Assembly (NCBI GenBank): GCA_028292145.1
Contig: JAQGMX010000356.1
Coordinates: forward strand, 1-6,400
Length of the DNA: 6,400 bases
Origin: Variovorax sp.
Lineage (GTDB): Bacteria; Pseudomonadota; Gammaproteobacteria; Burkholderiales; Burkholderiaceae_C
Reading direction: 5' to 3'
The notes under the pieces were generated by a model that saw nothing but the letters and a program-made list of their open reading frames with translations, had not been told where the DNA came from and searched no databases. Below are positions 1 to 6,131 of the stretch, in pieces (position 1 is the first letter of the stretch; each line of letters begins with the position of its first letter). The position numbers were made by a program, and so were the translations under genes.

Positions 1-193
1 CGATCCGCAGATGGGCACGCTGCGCTTTCCCGGCGTCTCCGTGAAGTTCGACGGCGTGCGGCCCGATGTCCGGATGCCGCCACGGCTCGGCGAACACACG
101 CGACAGGCGTTGCTGGCGGCCGGACTGCCGGCGGTGCAGGTCGAAGCGCTGATCGCAGCCGGTGCGGCGCGCGCCGCGAAGGAGACCTCATGA
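1..193 (+). CDS. Class III (CaiB/BaiF) CoA-transferase, C-terminal fragment (5' end outside window)
   Basis: The open frame runs in from the left edge (codons from base 2) to the TGA at 191-193, giving about 63 residues. It reads as the C-terminal tail of a family III CoA-transferase: a G-T-L-R-F-P-G-V-S-V-K-F segment, then V-R-M-P-P, then L-G-E-H-T and a helical end. This is the family's usual closing pattern (PG.PVKF ... PP.LGEHT). Family members move CoA between carboxylic acids through an aspartyl-CoA anhydride in the cytoplasm; the catalytic Asp would lie upstream of the window. The stop overlaps the start of the next gene (ATGA), implying coupled translation. It is not the same protein as the complete CoA-transferase at 2719-3945, whose tail is clearly different. 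Seen: tail motifs. Inferred: activity and acid substrate, which is unknown. Confidence 0.88.
   Translation, partial: DPQMGTLRFPGVSVKFDGVRPDVRMPPRLGEHTRQALLAAGLPAVQVEALIAAGAARAAKETS
179..184 (+). promoter_or_regulatory. Ribosome binding site AAGGAG for the MaoC-like gene
   Basis: A perfect AAGGAG lies inside the end of the upstream CoA-transferase gene. It is 5 nt before the ATG at 190 and 8 nt before the adjacent in-frame ATG at 193. The spacing slightly favours the second ATG; the protein would differ by only one methionine. Confidence 0.75.
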
Positions 194-675
194 TGCTGCC
201 CACCCTTTCCGCGCAGGACGACGCGTTGCCGCGCCTCGGCCAGGGCTTCGTCTGGCAGGACCTCGCGGTCGGCCAGCGCATGCGCACCTTCCGCCGCTCC
301 ATCACCGAAACCGATCTGGTCAACTTCATCGGCGTGACCGGCATGCTGGAAGCGATCTTCATCGAAGACGGCTACGAAGGCAGCGCCATCGCCGGCCGCC
401 CGGTTCCGGCCGCGCTCACGTACACGCTGATCGAGGGCTTCATCCTGCAAACCATGATCCAGGGCACCGGGCTGGCGATGCTCGAACTGGTCCAGAAGAT
501 CCATGCGCCGGTGCGTGTCGGGGACCGCATCGAGGCGACGGTCGAGGTCACCGGCATCCGCCCGACATCGAAGGGCGGCCGCGCCGTCGTCGATTCGCGC
601 ATCGAGGTTTTCAACCAGCACGGGGCTTGCGTGATGACCTACGACGCACGCCGGCTCCTTGCAGGACGCGGATAA
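190..675 (+). CDS. MaoC-like (hotdog fold) acyl dehydratase-family protein with degenerate catalytic motif
   Basis: The product is 161 aa, the usual size for a single-hotdog MaoC/R-specific hydratase-like protein, with no signal peptide or membrane segment, so cytoplasmic. The family landmarks are in order: I-T-E-T-D-L-V-N-F (38-46) before the hot-dog helix, V-T-G (49-51), G-R-P-V-P-A-A-L-T-Y (69-78), P-V-R-V-G-D-R-I (107-114) and a C-terminal strand ending R-R-L-L-A-G-R. Active (R)-enoyl-CoA hydratases carry G-D-x-N-P-x-H after this T-G. Here the stretch is G-M-L-E-A-I-F (51-57), so Met52 and Phe57 replace the catalytic Asp and His. The fold call is firm; hydratase activity is doubtful. It may bind an acyl-CoA, use other residues, or act as partner to another subunit. 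It overlaps the preceding CoA-transferase by ATGA and sits in an acyl-CoA catabolic operon. The alternative start at 193 removes one Met. Confidence 0.85.
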   Translation: MMLPTLSAQDDALPRLGQGFVWQDLAVGQRMRTFRRSITETDLVNFIGVTGMLEAIFIEDGYEGSAIAGRPVPAALTYTLIEGFILQTMIQGTGLAMLELVQKIHAPVRVGDRIEATVEVTGIRPTSKGGRAVVDSRIEVFNQHGACVMTYDARRLLAGRG

Positions 676-699
676 AAAAAATCAACGGAGACAAGACAC

Positions 700-1701
700 A
701 TGCCATTCATCGCCCAGCGCCGCTTTTTCACCCACGCAGCCGTCGCGCTGACCGCACTTGCGGCATCGGCTGCATTTGCCCAGGGAGCCGCAGCGCCGCC
801 TGGCGCCTATCCGACCAAGCCTGTCACGATGGTCGTGCCGTTCCCGCCCGGCGGGCCGACCGATCTCATCGCCCGGGTGCTCGCGCAGACGCTCGGCGAG
901 CAGTTGGGTCAGCCGGTGCTGGTCGACAACCGGGGCGGCGCCAACGGCAACATCGGCGCCAACTACGTCGCCAAAGCGCCGGCCGACGGCTACACCATCC
1001 TCTACAACACCTCGTCGATCACGCTGAGCCCGTCGCTCTACAAGAACGTGCCCTACGACGTGTCGAAAGACTTCGCGCCCGTCGCGTCGGTCGCTGTGGT
1101 GCCGCTGGGGCTGGTGGTCAATCCGTCGGTGCCGGTGAACACGGTCGGCGAGTTCATCGCCTATGCCAAGGCGAATCCCGGCAAGCTTTCCTACGGCTCG
1201 GCCGGCAACGGCAACGTGACGCATCTCGGCGCGTTCCAGTTCGTGCAGGCCAACGGCATCGAGGCGACGCATGTGCCGTACAAGGGCAGCGCGCCGGCCG
1301 ACGTCGACCTGGTCGGCGGGCAGATCCAGTTCATGACCGACACGGTCAATTCGGTCATGCCCTTCGTGCGCGACAAGCGGCTGAAGATGCTGGCTGTGAC
1401 CACCGGCAAGCGCATGGCGCTGTTCCCCGATGTGCCAACGCTGGCCGAATCCGGCATGCCCGGTTTCGAAGTTGGCGCGTGGCAGGGCGTCATGGCGCCG
1501 GCCGGGACGCCAGCGGCGGTCGTCACGCGGCTCAACGCCGAGATCGTCAAGGCGCTGAACAGCACGGCCGTACGCGAGCGGCTGGCGCTGCAGGGCGCGG
1601 AGCCGCTGGGTTCGACGCCGGCAGCGTACGGCGCTTACGTGCAGAAAGAGCTCAAGCGCTGGGCCGGCGTCGTCAAGGCCACCGGCGTGACGCTGGATTG
1701 A
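700..1701 (+). CDS. Bug-family (TctC-type) periplasmic tripartite tricarboxylate transporter solute-binding protein
   Basis: The product is 333 aa, typical for the Bug family. An export signal is evident: R-R at 7-8, a hydrophobic alanine-rich core at 12-25, and a probable signal peptidase I site after A-F-A (25-27). The mature protein shows the family pattern: V-P-F-P-P-G-G (46-52), G-G-A-N-G-N-I-G-A (79-87), A-P-A-D-G-Y-T (93-99), Y-G-S-A-G-N-G (165-171), H-V-P-Y-K-G (191-196), and P-D-V-P-T-L-A-E-S-G followed by P-G-F-E (243-257). Family proteins bind small carboxylates and related ligands in the periplasm; some deliver to TctAB permeases, others act in sensing. No permease gene is in the window, so the ligand and partner are unknown. 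GGAG at 687-690, 9 nt before the ATG, supports the start. It lies 24 nt after the MaoC-like gene. The ligand is plausibly the acid metabolised by the adjacent enzymes, which is inference. Confidence 0.95.
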   Translation: MPFIAQRRFFTHAAVALTALAASAAFAQGAAAPPGAYPTKPVTMVVPFPPGGPTDLIARVLAQTLGEQLGQPVLVDNRGGANGNIGANYVAKAPADGYTILYNTSSITLSPSLYKNVPYDVSKDFAPVASVAVVPLGLVVNPSVPVNTVGEFIAYAKANPGKLSYGSAGNGNVTHLGAFQFVQANGIEATHVPYKGSAPADVDLVGGQIQFMTDTVNSVMPFVRDKRLKMLAVTTGKRMALFPDVPTLAESGMPGFEVGAWQGVMAPAGTPAAVVTRLNAEIVKALNSTAVRERLALQGAEPLGSTPAAYGAYVQKELKRWAGVVKATGVTLD

Positions 1702-1717
1702 ACCGCAGGAGATCGAC

Positions 1718-2722
1718 ATGCCATTCATCCGCAAACTCTTTTCTTTTGCACGCGCACTCGCACTCGCACCCGCACCGCTGGTCGCCGCGCTTTTCGTCGT
1801 CGCTGCCGCACCGGTCGCGGCAGCCGACGATTTCCCTTCCAAGCCGATCCGCTTTGTCGTGCCGTTCCCGCCCGGCAGCGGCACCGACACGTCGGCGCGC
1901 TACTTCGGCCGCAAGCTGCAGGAACTCACCGGCCAGCCGGTGGTGGTCGAGAACAAGCCCGGCGCGAACGGATTCATCGCGGTGAAGACGGTGCTGACCG
2001 CGCCTGCCGATGGCTACACCGTGTTCGTCGGCAGCAACTCGACGCTGGCGGTCAACGTCGCGTTGTTCAAATCGCTGCCCTACGACCCGGTGACCGACCT
2101 CGCGCCGCTGACGATGATGATGCGATCGCCGGCGCTGCTGATCGTGCCTGCCGCGTCAGAATACAAGACCCTGACCGAGCTGGTCGCGGGAGCAAAGGCG
2201 AAGCCCGATGCGCTTAACTACGGCGCCGGTTCCGCCGGCTACCAGCTGATGGCGGAGCTCTTCAACGACGCGGCCAAGGTGCAGACCCACCATGTGCCGT
2301 TCAAGGGCGCGGGCGAAGCCGCCATCGCGGTGGTCGCGGGAACGGTGAACATGGCCTTCGCCGAGATCACCAGCGTGCAGGAACTCGCGAAGGCCGGCAA
2401 GGTGCATGCGCTGGCCGTCGCCGCCGACAAGCGCGTGCCGGCGATGCCTTCGGTGCCGACAGCTTCGGAGGCCGGCCTGCCGGGCTTCACGGCCTACACC
2501 TGGGTCGGCGCGATGGTGTCGTCGAAGACGCCGAAAGCCGAGACCGACAAGCTTGCCACGCTGCTGACACGCATCGAGAAGATGCCCGAGACGCGCGAGT
2601 TCTACGAGCGCATCGGCGCCGAAGTGATGCAGGGTGGCCCGGAGGAGATGCGCAGCTTTCAGGCCGCGGAAATCCAGCTTTGGAAGCGCATCGCGGTCAA
2701 GGCGAACGTCGAGCAGCAATGA
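1718..2722 (+). CDS. Second Bug-family (TctC-type) periplasmic solute-binding protein
   Basis: The product is 334 aa. It has a long signal peptide: basic R5/K6 and R12, an Ala/Leu/Pro core, and a probable cleavage after the A-A-A at 34-36 (D37 next). Family motifs are P-F-P-P-G (49-53), P-G-A-N-G (81-85), A-P-A-D-G-Y-T (95-101), H-V-P-F-K-G (192-197), and P-S-V-P-T-A-S-E-A-G-L-P-G-F (244-257). It aligns with the preceding Bug protein along its whole length, but ligand-facing segments differ (for example M-M-M-R-S at 133-137), so these are diverged paralogs rather than a recent duplication. AGGAG at 1707-1711, 6 nt before the ATG, supports the start; the gap to the preceding gene is 16 nt. Its stop overlaps the CoA-transferase start (ATGA), tying its expression to the enzymes. 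Ligand and membrane partner are unknown. Confidence 0.95.
   Translation: MPFIRKLFSFARALALAPAPLVAALFVVAAAPVAAADDFPSKPIRFVVPFPPGSGTDTSARYFGRKLQELTGQPVVVENKPGANGFIAVKTVLTAPADGYTVFVGSNSTLAVNVALFKSLPYDPVTDLAPLTMMMRSPALLIVPAASEYKTLTELVAGAKAKPDALNYGAGSAGYQLMAELFNDAAKVQTHHVPFKGAGEAAIAVVAGTVNMAFAEITSVQELAKAGKVHALAVAADKRVPAMPSVPTASEAGLPGFTAYTWVGAMVSSKTPKAETDKLATLLTRIEKMPETREFYERIGAEVMQGGPEEMRSFQAAEIQLWKRIAVKANVEQQ
1748..1777 (+). repeat. Imperfect hexanucleotide repeat (GCANNN)5 inside a signal-peptide coding region
   Basis: GCA occurs every sixth base as CGC, CTC, CTC, CCC and CCG alternate with it, encoding A-R-A-L-A-L-A-P-A-P (residues 11-20 of the second Bug protein). The tightest part is GCACTCGCACTCGCACCC. 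Gain or loss of a unit would keep the frame and change signal-peptide length by two residues. It may simply be codon use in a low-complexity signal peptide. Confidence 0.5.
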
Positions 2723-3945
2723 CGACCGGCGCGCTGTCACACATCCGGGTGCTCGACCTCTCGCGCGTGCTTGCGGGCCCATGGGCCAGCCAGACGCTCG
2801 GCGACCTCGGCGCCGAGGTCATCAAGGTCGAGCGACCCGGCAGCGGCGACGACACGCGCCGCTGGGGCCCGCCGTTCCTGAAGGACGAGGACGGCAACGA
2901 CACGCGCGACTCGGCGTATTTCCTCTGCGCGAACCGCAACAAGCAGTCGGTCGCGATCGACTTCACGCAGCCGGCCGGGCAGGCGCTGGTGCGCGACCTG
3001 GCGAAGCGCTGCGACGTGGTCATCGAAAATTTCAAGGTCGGCAGCCTGGCGCACTACGGGCTCGATTTCTCGTCGCTGCAGGCGGTGAATCCGCGGCTCG
3101 TCTACTGTTCCATCACCGGGTTCGGCCAGACCGGTCCGTATGCCGAACGCGCCGGCTACGACTTTCTGATGCAGGGCATGGGCGGACTGATGAGCATTAC
3201 CGGTCGCGCCGACGGCGAGGAGGGCGCGGGGCCGATGAAGGTCGGCGTCGCGCTGACGGACATCCTGACCGGGCTCTACGCGAGCACCGCCATCCTGGCC
3301 GCGCTGCAGTCGCGCGACCTGACCGGTATCGGCCAGCACATCGACCTGGCGCTGCTCGACGTTCAGGTCGCATGCCTTGCCAACCAGGGCATGAACCATC
3401 TCTACGGCGGAGCGCCGAAGCGCATGGGCAACGCGCATCCGAACACCGTGCCGTACCAGGACTTTCCGACGGCGGACGGCTTCATGATCCTGGCGATCGG
3501 CAACGACGGGCAGTTCGGCAATTTCTGCCGCGCGGTCGAGCGCGGCGAGTGGGCCGACGATCCGCGATTTCGGACCAATGCCGACCGCATCGCCCACCGC
3601 GCGACGCTGATCGGGCTGATGCGCGAGATCACGTCGAAGCGCACGACACAGGACTGGGTCGCGCTGTTCGAGCGCGTCGGCGTGCCCTGCGGGCCGATCA
3701 ACACCATTGCGCAGGTCTTCGACGATCCGCAGGTGAAGTCGCGGGAAACGCAGATTCGCATGACACATCCGGCCGGCGGCGACATACCGCTGGTTGCAAG
3801 CCCGCTGCGCCTGTCGCGGACGCCGGTGCAATACCGCCGCGCACCGCCGCTGCTCGGGCAGGACACGGGTCAGGTGCTGGCGGGTTGGCTCGGCATGTCG
3901 GCAGAAGAGATCTTGGATCTGAAGGAAAAAGGAGTCGTGGAATGA
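2719..3945 (+). CDS. Class III (CaiB/BaiF) acyl-CoA transferase, complete
   Basis: The product is 408 aa, the normal length for a family III CoA-transferase, cytoplasmic. It opens with the classic V-L-D-L-S-R-V-L-A-G-P-W (11-22), followed by L-G-D-L-G-A-E-V-I-K-V-E-R-P (27-40), N-K-Q-S-V-A-I-D (74-81), V-I-E-N-F (101-105), I-T-G-F-G-Q-T-G-P-Y (132-141), and Y-D-F-L-M-Q-G-M-G-G-L-M (147-158). Asp181, in T-D-I-L-T-G-L-Y-A-S-T-A-I-L-A-A-L, aligns with the catalytic Asp that forms the aspartyl-CoA intermediate in formyl-CoA transferase. V-G-V-P-C-G-P-I-N (320-328) closes the second domain. The start at 2719 is chosen because the family N-terminus begins there and ATGA overlaps the Bug stop; the in-frame ATG at 2680 would add 13 non-conserved residues. 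No strong Shine-Dalgarno precedes it, so translation probably depends on coupling. Probable role: activation of the operon's acid substrate by CoA transfer; donor and acceptor unknown. Confidence 0.95.
   Translation: MTTGALSHIRVLDLSRVLAGPWASQTLGDLGAEVIKVERPGSGDDTRRWGPPFLKDEDGNDTRDSAYFLCANRNKQSVAIDFTQPAGQALVRDLAKRCDVVIENFKVGSLAHYGLDFSSLQAVNPRLVYCSITGFGQTGPYAERAGYDFLMQGMGGLMSITGRADGEEGAGPMKVGVALTDILTGLYASTAILAALQSRDLTGIGQHIDLALLDVQVACLANQGMNHLYGGAPKRMGNAHPNTVPYQDFPTADGFMILAIGNDGQFGNFCRAVERGEWADDPRFRTNADRIAHRATLIGLMREITSKRTTQDWVALFERVGVPCGPINTIAQVFDDPQVKSRETQIRMTHPAGGDIPLVASPLRLSRTPVQYRRAPPLLGQDTGQVLAGWLGMSAEEILDLKEKGVVE
3929..3934 (+). promoter_or_regulatory. Ribosome binding site AAGGAG for the first acyl-CoA dehydrogenase
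   Basis: A perfect AAGGAG inside the CoA-transferase tail lies 7 nt before the ATG at 3942. It fixes that start within a reading frame that stays open much further upstream (to 2634) without family similarity. Confidence 0.8.
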
Positions 3946-5099
3946 GTGCCTTGAATTCGCTGTCGATGACAGCCATCCCGCCCGAGGACGAGGCGCTGCG
4001 CGCGCCGGTCCGGGCGTTTTTGTCGGTGGCGCTGGCGAAGGTGCCCGCGCATGTGCGCGCCAAGTCGTGGTCCGGCTACGACACCGAATTCAGCCGCGAA
4101 CTCGGCCGACGCGGCTGGATCGGCATCACCTTGCCGAAGGAATACGGAGGCGGCGGGCGCAGCGCTTTCGCGCGCTACGTGCTGGTCGAGGAGTTCCTGA
4201 ATTTCGGCGCGCCGGTCGGTTCGCACTGGATCGCCGACCGCCAGAGCGGGCCGCTCATCCTCAAGTACGGCACCGATGAACAGAAGCGCTTCTACCTGCC
4301 GCCGATCTGCCGCGGCGAATCGTTCTTCTGTATCGGCATGAGCGAACCGAATGCCGGCTCCGATCTGGCCAGCGTGCGCACGCGGGCCGTCAAGACCGAC
4401 GAGGGCTGGACGCTGAACGGCCAGAAGATCTGGACCACCAACGCGCACCACTGCCAGTTCATGATCGCGCTGGTCCGCACCTCGGGTGACGCGCAGGATC
4501 GGCAGAAAGGTCTGTCGCAGGTCATCGTCGACCTGTCGCTGCCGGGCGTGAAGGTGCGACCCATCGCCGATTCGTCGGGCGATGCGCATTTCTGCGAAGT
4601 GTTCTTCGACAACGTGAAGCTGGGGGACGATGCGCTCATCGGCGAGGAAGGCAAGGGCTGGGAGCAGGTGACGGCCGAACTCGCCTTCGAGCGCAGCGGC
4701 CCGGAGCGGCTGTTTTCCAGCATCGTGTTGTTCGACGAATGGCTGGCGTTCGTTCGCACGGATGCCGGCCGCACGCCCGCATCCGTGCGGCTCGCCGGAA
4801 AGGTGCTGAGCCAGCTCGCGCCGCTGCGCGCGATGTCGCTGGCCGTGACGCAGAAAGTCGCGGCCGGCGAAAGCCCGGTGGTCGAGGCTGCACTGGTGAA
4901 GGACCTCGGCACCGGCGTCGAGCAACTGATTCCGGCGGCCATCGCCGACGATCTGTATGCGCGCGACGGCGCCGAAATTGCGCTCGAACTTCTGCGCACG
5001 CTCGACTACGTGACGCAGGTCGCGCCCTCGTATTCGCTGCGCGGCGGTACGCGCGACATCCTGCGCGGAATGATCGCGCGCGGACTCGGCCTGCGCTGA
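3942..5099 (+). CDS. Acyl-CoA dehydrogenase, catalytic-type subunit of a probable heteromeric enzyme
   Basis: The product is 385 aa, near normal for acyl-CoA dehydrogenases (FAD enzymes making trans-2-enoyl-CoA). N-terminal helical domain: G-W-I-G-I-T-L-P-K-E-Y-G-G-G-G (58-72). Middle beta domain: F-C-I-G-M-S-E-P-N-A-G-S-D-L-A-S (129-144) and L-N-G-Q-K-I-W-T-T-N-A (158-168), the usual flavin- and substrate-contacting motifs. In the C-terminal domain, the position of the usual catalytic Glu (YEGT) is R-G-G-T (367-370), so Gly replaces it; Glu250 in A-F-E-R-S-G-P-E-R-L sits where isovaleryl- and long-chain-type enzymes carry the base on helix G. The normal RxxFGxxI flavin motif is absent from the C-terminal domain. 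The next gene supplies it, suggesting a mixed oligomer like FadE28-FadE29 or PimC/PimD. ATGA overlap with the CoA-transferase. An in-frame ATG at 3966 lacks a ribosome site. Substrate unknown; electrons presumably pass to ETF, which is not encoded here. Confidence 0.93.
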   Translation: MSALNSLSMTAIPPEDEALRAPVRAFLSVALAKVPAHVRAKSWSGYDTEFSRELGRRGWIGITLPKEYGGGGRSAFARYVLVEEFLNFGAPVGSHWIADRQSGPLILKYGTDEQKRFYLPPICRGESFFCIGMSEPNAGSDLASVRTRAVKTDEGWTLNGQKIWTTNAHHCQFMIALVRTSGDAQDRQKGLSQVIVDLSLPGVKVRPIADSSGDAHFCEVFFDNVKLGDDALIGEEGKGWEQVTAELAFERSGPERLFSSIVLFDEWLAFVRTDAGRTPASVRLAGKVLSQLAPLRAMSLAVTQKVAAGESPVVEAALVKDLGTGVEQLIPAAIADDLYARDGAEIALELLRTLDYVTQVAPSYSLRGGTRDILRGMIARGLGLR

Positions 5100-5104
5100 A
5101 GGAG
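5099..5104 (+). promoter_or_regulatory. Ribosome binding site AAGGAG for the second acyl-CoA dehydrogenase subunit
   Basis: A perfect AAGGAG begins at the last base of the preceding stop codon and lies 6 nt before the ATG at 5111. It fixes this start although the frame is open back to 4739. Confidence 0.8.
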
Positions 5105-5110
5105 ACACCC

Positions 5111-6118
5111 ATGAACGACACCACAGATCAATTCACCGACGCGCTGCGCGACCTGTTGAACGACCAGTGCACGCTGCGGCATGTGCGCGACATCGAAGCC
5201 GGAGGGCCGGCAAGCTCACTCTGGGATGCGCTGGAAAGCTCCGGTTTCGCGGATGCGCTGTTGCCCGAATCCCAGGGCGGCGCCGGACTTTCGCTGGCCG
5301 ACGCCTTTCCGTTGTTCGAGCTGTGCGGAAGCTTCGCGCTGCCGGTGCCGCTGGCCGAGACGATGGTCGCGCGCGCACTCCTGGCGGCTGCCGACGTGAA
5401 GCCGCCGCAGGGCAGCATCGCGCTAGGCAGGCTGCTGCCGCAGGACGACCGGAATGCCGTCTGCGAACGCGTGGCCTGCGGTCGCACCGCCGACTGGGTC
5501 CTCGCCGCGCAGGCAGACGGCTGCGTGCTGCTGCCGACGGGCTCGGCGACGATGTCCGATGCTGTCTTCGTGCTCGATGCAACGCTCGTATGGAATACCG
5601 CTGCGCGCGAAGAAGCGCTGTCTCTGCCGGTCGCTTTCAACGTGCGTCTTTATCAAGCCTGCCTTGCCGCAGCGCAGCTTTCCGGCGCGTTGATGGCAGT
5701 GTTCGACCGCACACTGCAGTACGCCAACGACCGCAACCAGTTCGGAAGGCCGATCGGAAAGTTCCAGGCGATCCAGCATCAGCTGGCCGTGATCTCCGAG
5801 CATGTTTTCGCCGCGCGCATGGCCGCGCAGATCGGATGCCGCGCCGACGGCTGGCAGCCCGACCTGTTGCGGGTGGCGGTCGCGAAGGCGCGCACCGGCG
5901 AGGCGGCACTGGAGGTCGCGTCGCTGAGCCATTCGATCCACGGCGCCATCGGCTTCACCGAGGAGTTCGACCTGCAACTCTTCACACGGCGCCTGCATGC
6001 TTGGCGGCAGGTCGGCGGCTCCGAGTCGTACTGGCACGACGTGCTGGGCAACGCGCTGCTCGATGCGCGCGGCAGCCTCGCGCTGGACCTGATCCGCACC
6101 ACCACCGACATTGCCTGA
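5111..6118 (+). CDS. Acyl-CoA dehydrogenase-like partner subunit (short, middle domain reduced)
   Basis: The product is 335 aa, about 40-50 shorter than a typical acyl-CoA dehydrogenase. The N-terminal domain is recognisable: L-W-D-A-L-E-S-S-G-F (37-46), L-L-P-E-S-Q-G-G-A-G-L-S (50-61) and P-V-P-L-A-E-T (78-84). The middle domain is reduced and has neither M-S-E-P-x-x-G-S-D nor W-x-T-N. The C-terminal domain is well kept: N-D-R-N-Q-F-G-R-P-I-G-K-F-Q-A-I-Q-H-Q-L-A (206-226), the flavin-binding motif missing from the gene before it, and H-S-I-H-G-A-I-G-F-T-E-E-F (274-286). The catalytic-Glu position is G-G-S-E (302-305), so no base is expected there. It resembles the PimD (pimeloyl-CoA dehydrogenase small subunit) and FadE27/FadE29-type partner class. 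Only 11 nt separate it from the first subunit. Likely role: completing the FAD site across the interface rather than acting alone, which is inferred. Confidence 0.9.
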   Translation: MNDTTDQFTDALRDLLNDQCTLRHVRDIEAGGPASSLWDALESSGFADALLPESQGGAGLSLADAFPLFELCGSFALPVPLAETMVARALLAAADVKPPQGSIALGRLLPQDDRNAVCERVACGRTADWVLAAQADGCVLLPTGSATMSDAVFVLDATLVWNTAAREEALSLPVAFNVRLYQACLAAAQLSGALMAVFDRTLQYANDRNQFGRPIGKFQAIQHQLAVISEHVFAARMAAQIGCRADGWQPDLLRVAVAKARTGEAALEVASLSHSIHGAIGFTEEFDLQLFTRRLHAWRQVGGSESYWHDVLGNALLDARGSLALDLIRTTTDIA

Positions 6119-6131
6119 ACGGCACACATCC

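Noticed and set aside
673..699. A-rich run after the MaoC-like stop as a possible terminator or promoter
   Set aside because: There is no stem-loop, it is A-rich rather than T-rich on the coding strand, and the 24-nt gap holds the GGAG ribosome site of the next gene.
682..1890. 402-aa minus-strand open frame
   Set aside because: His/Arg/Asp/Gly-rich antisense translation with no recognisable domain. It lies fully opposite the Bug genes.
162..1985. 607-aa + strand open frame overlapping the MaoC-like and both Bug genes
   Set aside because: Arg/Ala/Gly-rich, low-complexity translation with no family motif. It is an out-of-frame shadow of three well-supported genes in high-GC DNA.
2680..2718. 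Earlier ATG for the CoA-transferase (13 extra residues)
   Set aside because: The added residues lie inside the Bug gene, have no family match and no better ribosome site. The ATGA overlap at 2719 fits the operon pattern.
700..2722. Recent tandem duplication of the Bug gene
   Set aside because: The proteins align along their length but differ through most positions and in signal peptides. Only the first 12 nt are identical, so this is old paralogy or independent recruitment.
2737..3831. 364-aa minus-strand open frame opposite the CoA-transferase
   Set aside because: Typical GC-rich antisense shadow, with no motif and no ribosome site of note.
2634..3941. Upstream extension of the first acyl-CoA dehydrogenase frame
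   Set aside because: The residues before 3942 are Arg-rich and out of frame with the clear CoA-transferase. AAGGAG at 3929-3934 and family similarity both place the start at 3942.
3870..5108. 412-aa minus-strand open frame opposite the first acyl-CoA dehydrogenase
   Set aside because: Antisense shadow. The + strand frame carries unambiguous acyl-CoA dehydrogenase motifs.
4739..5110. Upstream extension of the second acyl-CoA dehydrogenase frame
   Set aside because: It is a shadow of the first dehydrogenase. AAGGAG at 5099-5104 and the homologous N-terminus place the start at 5111.
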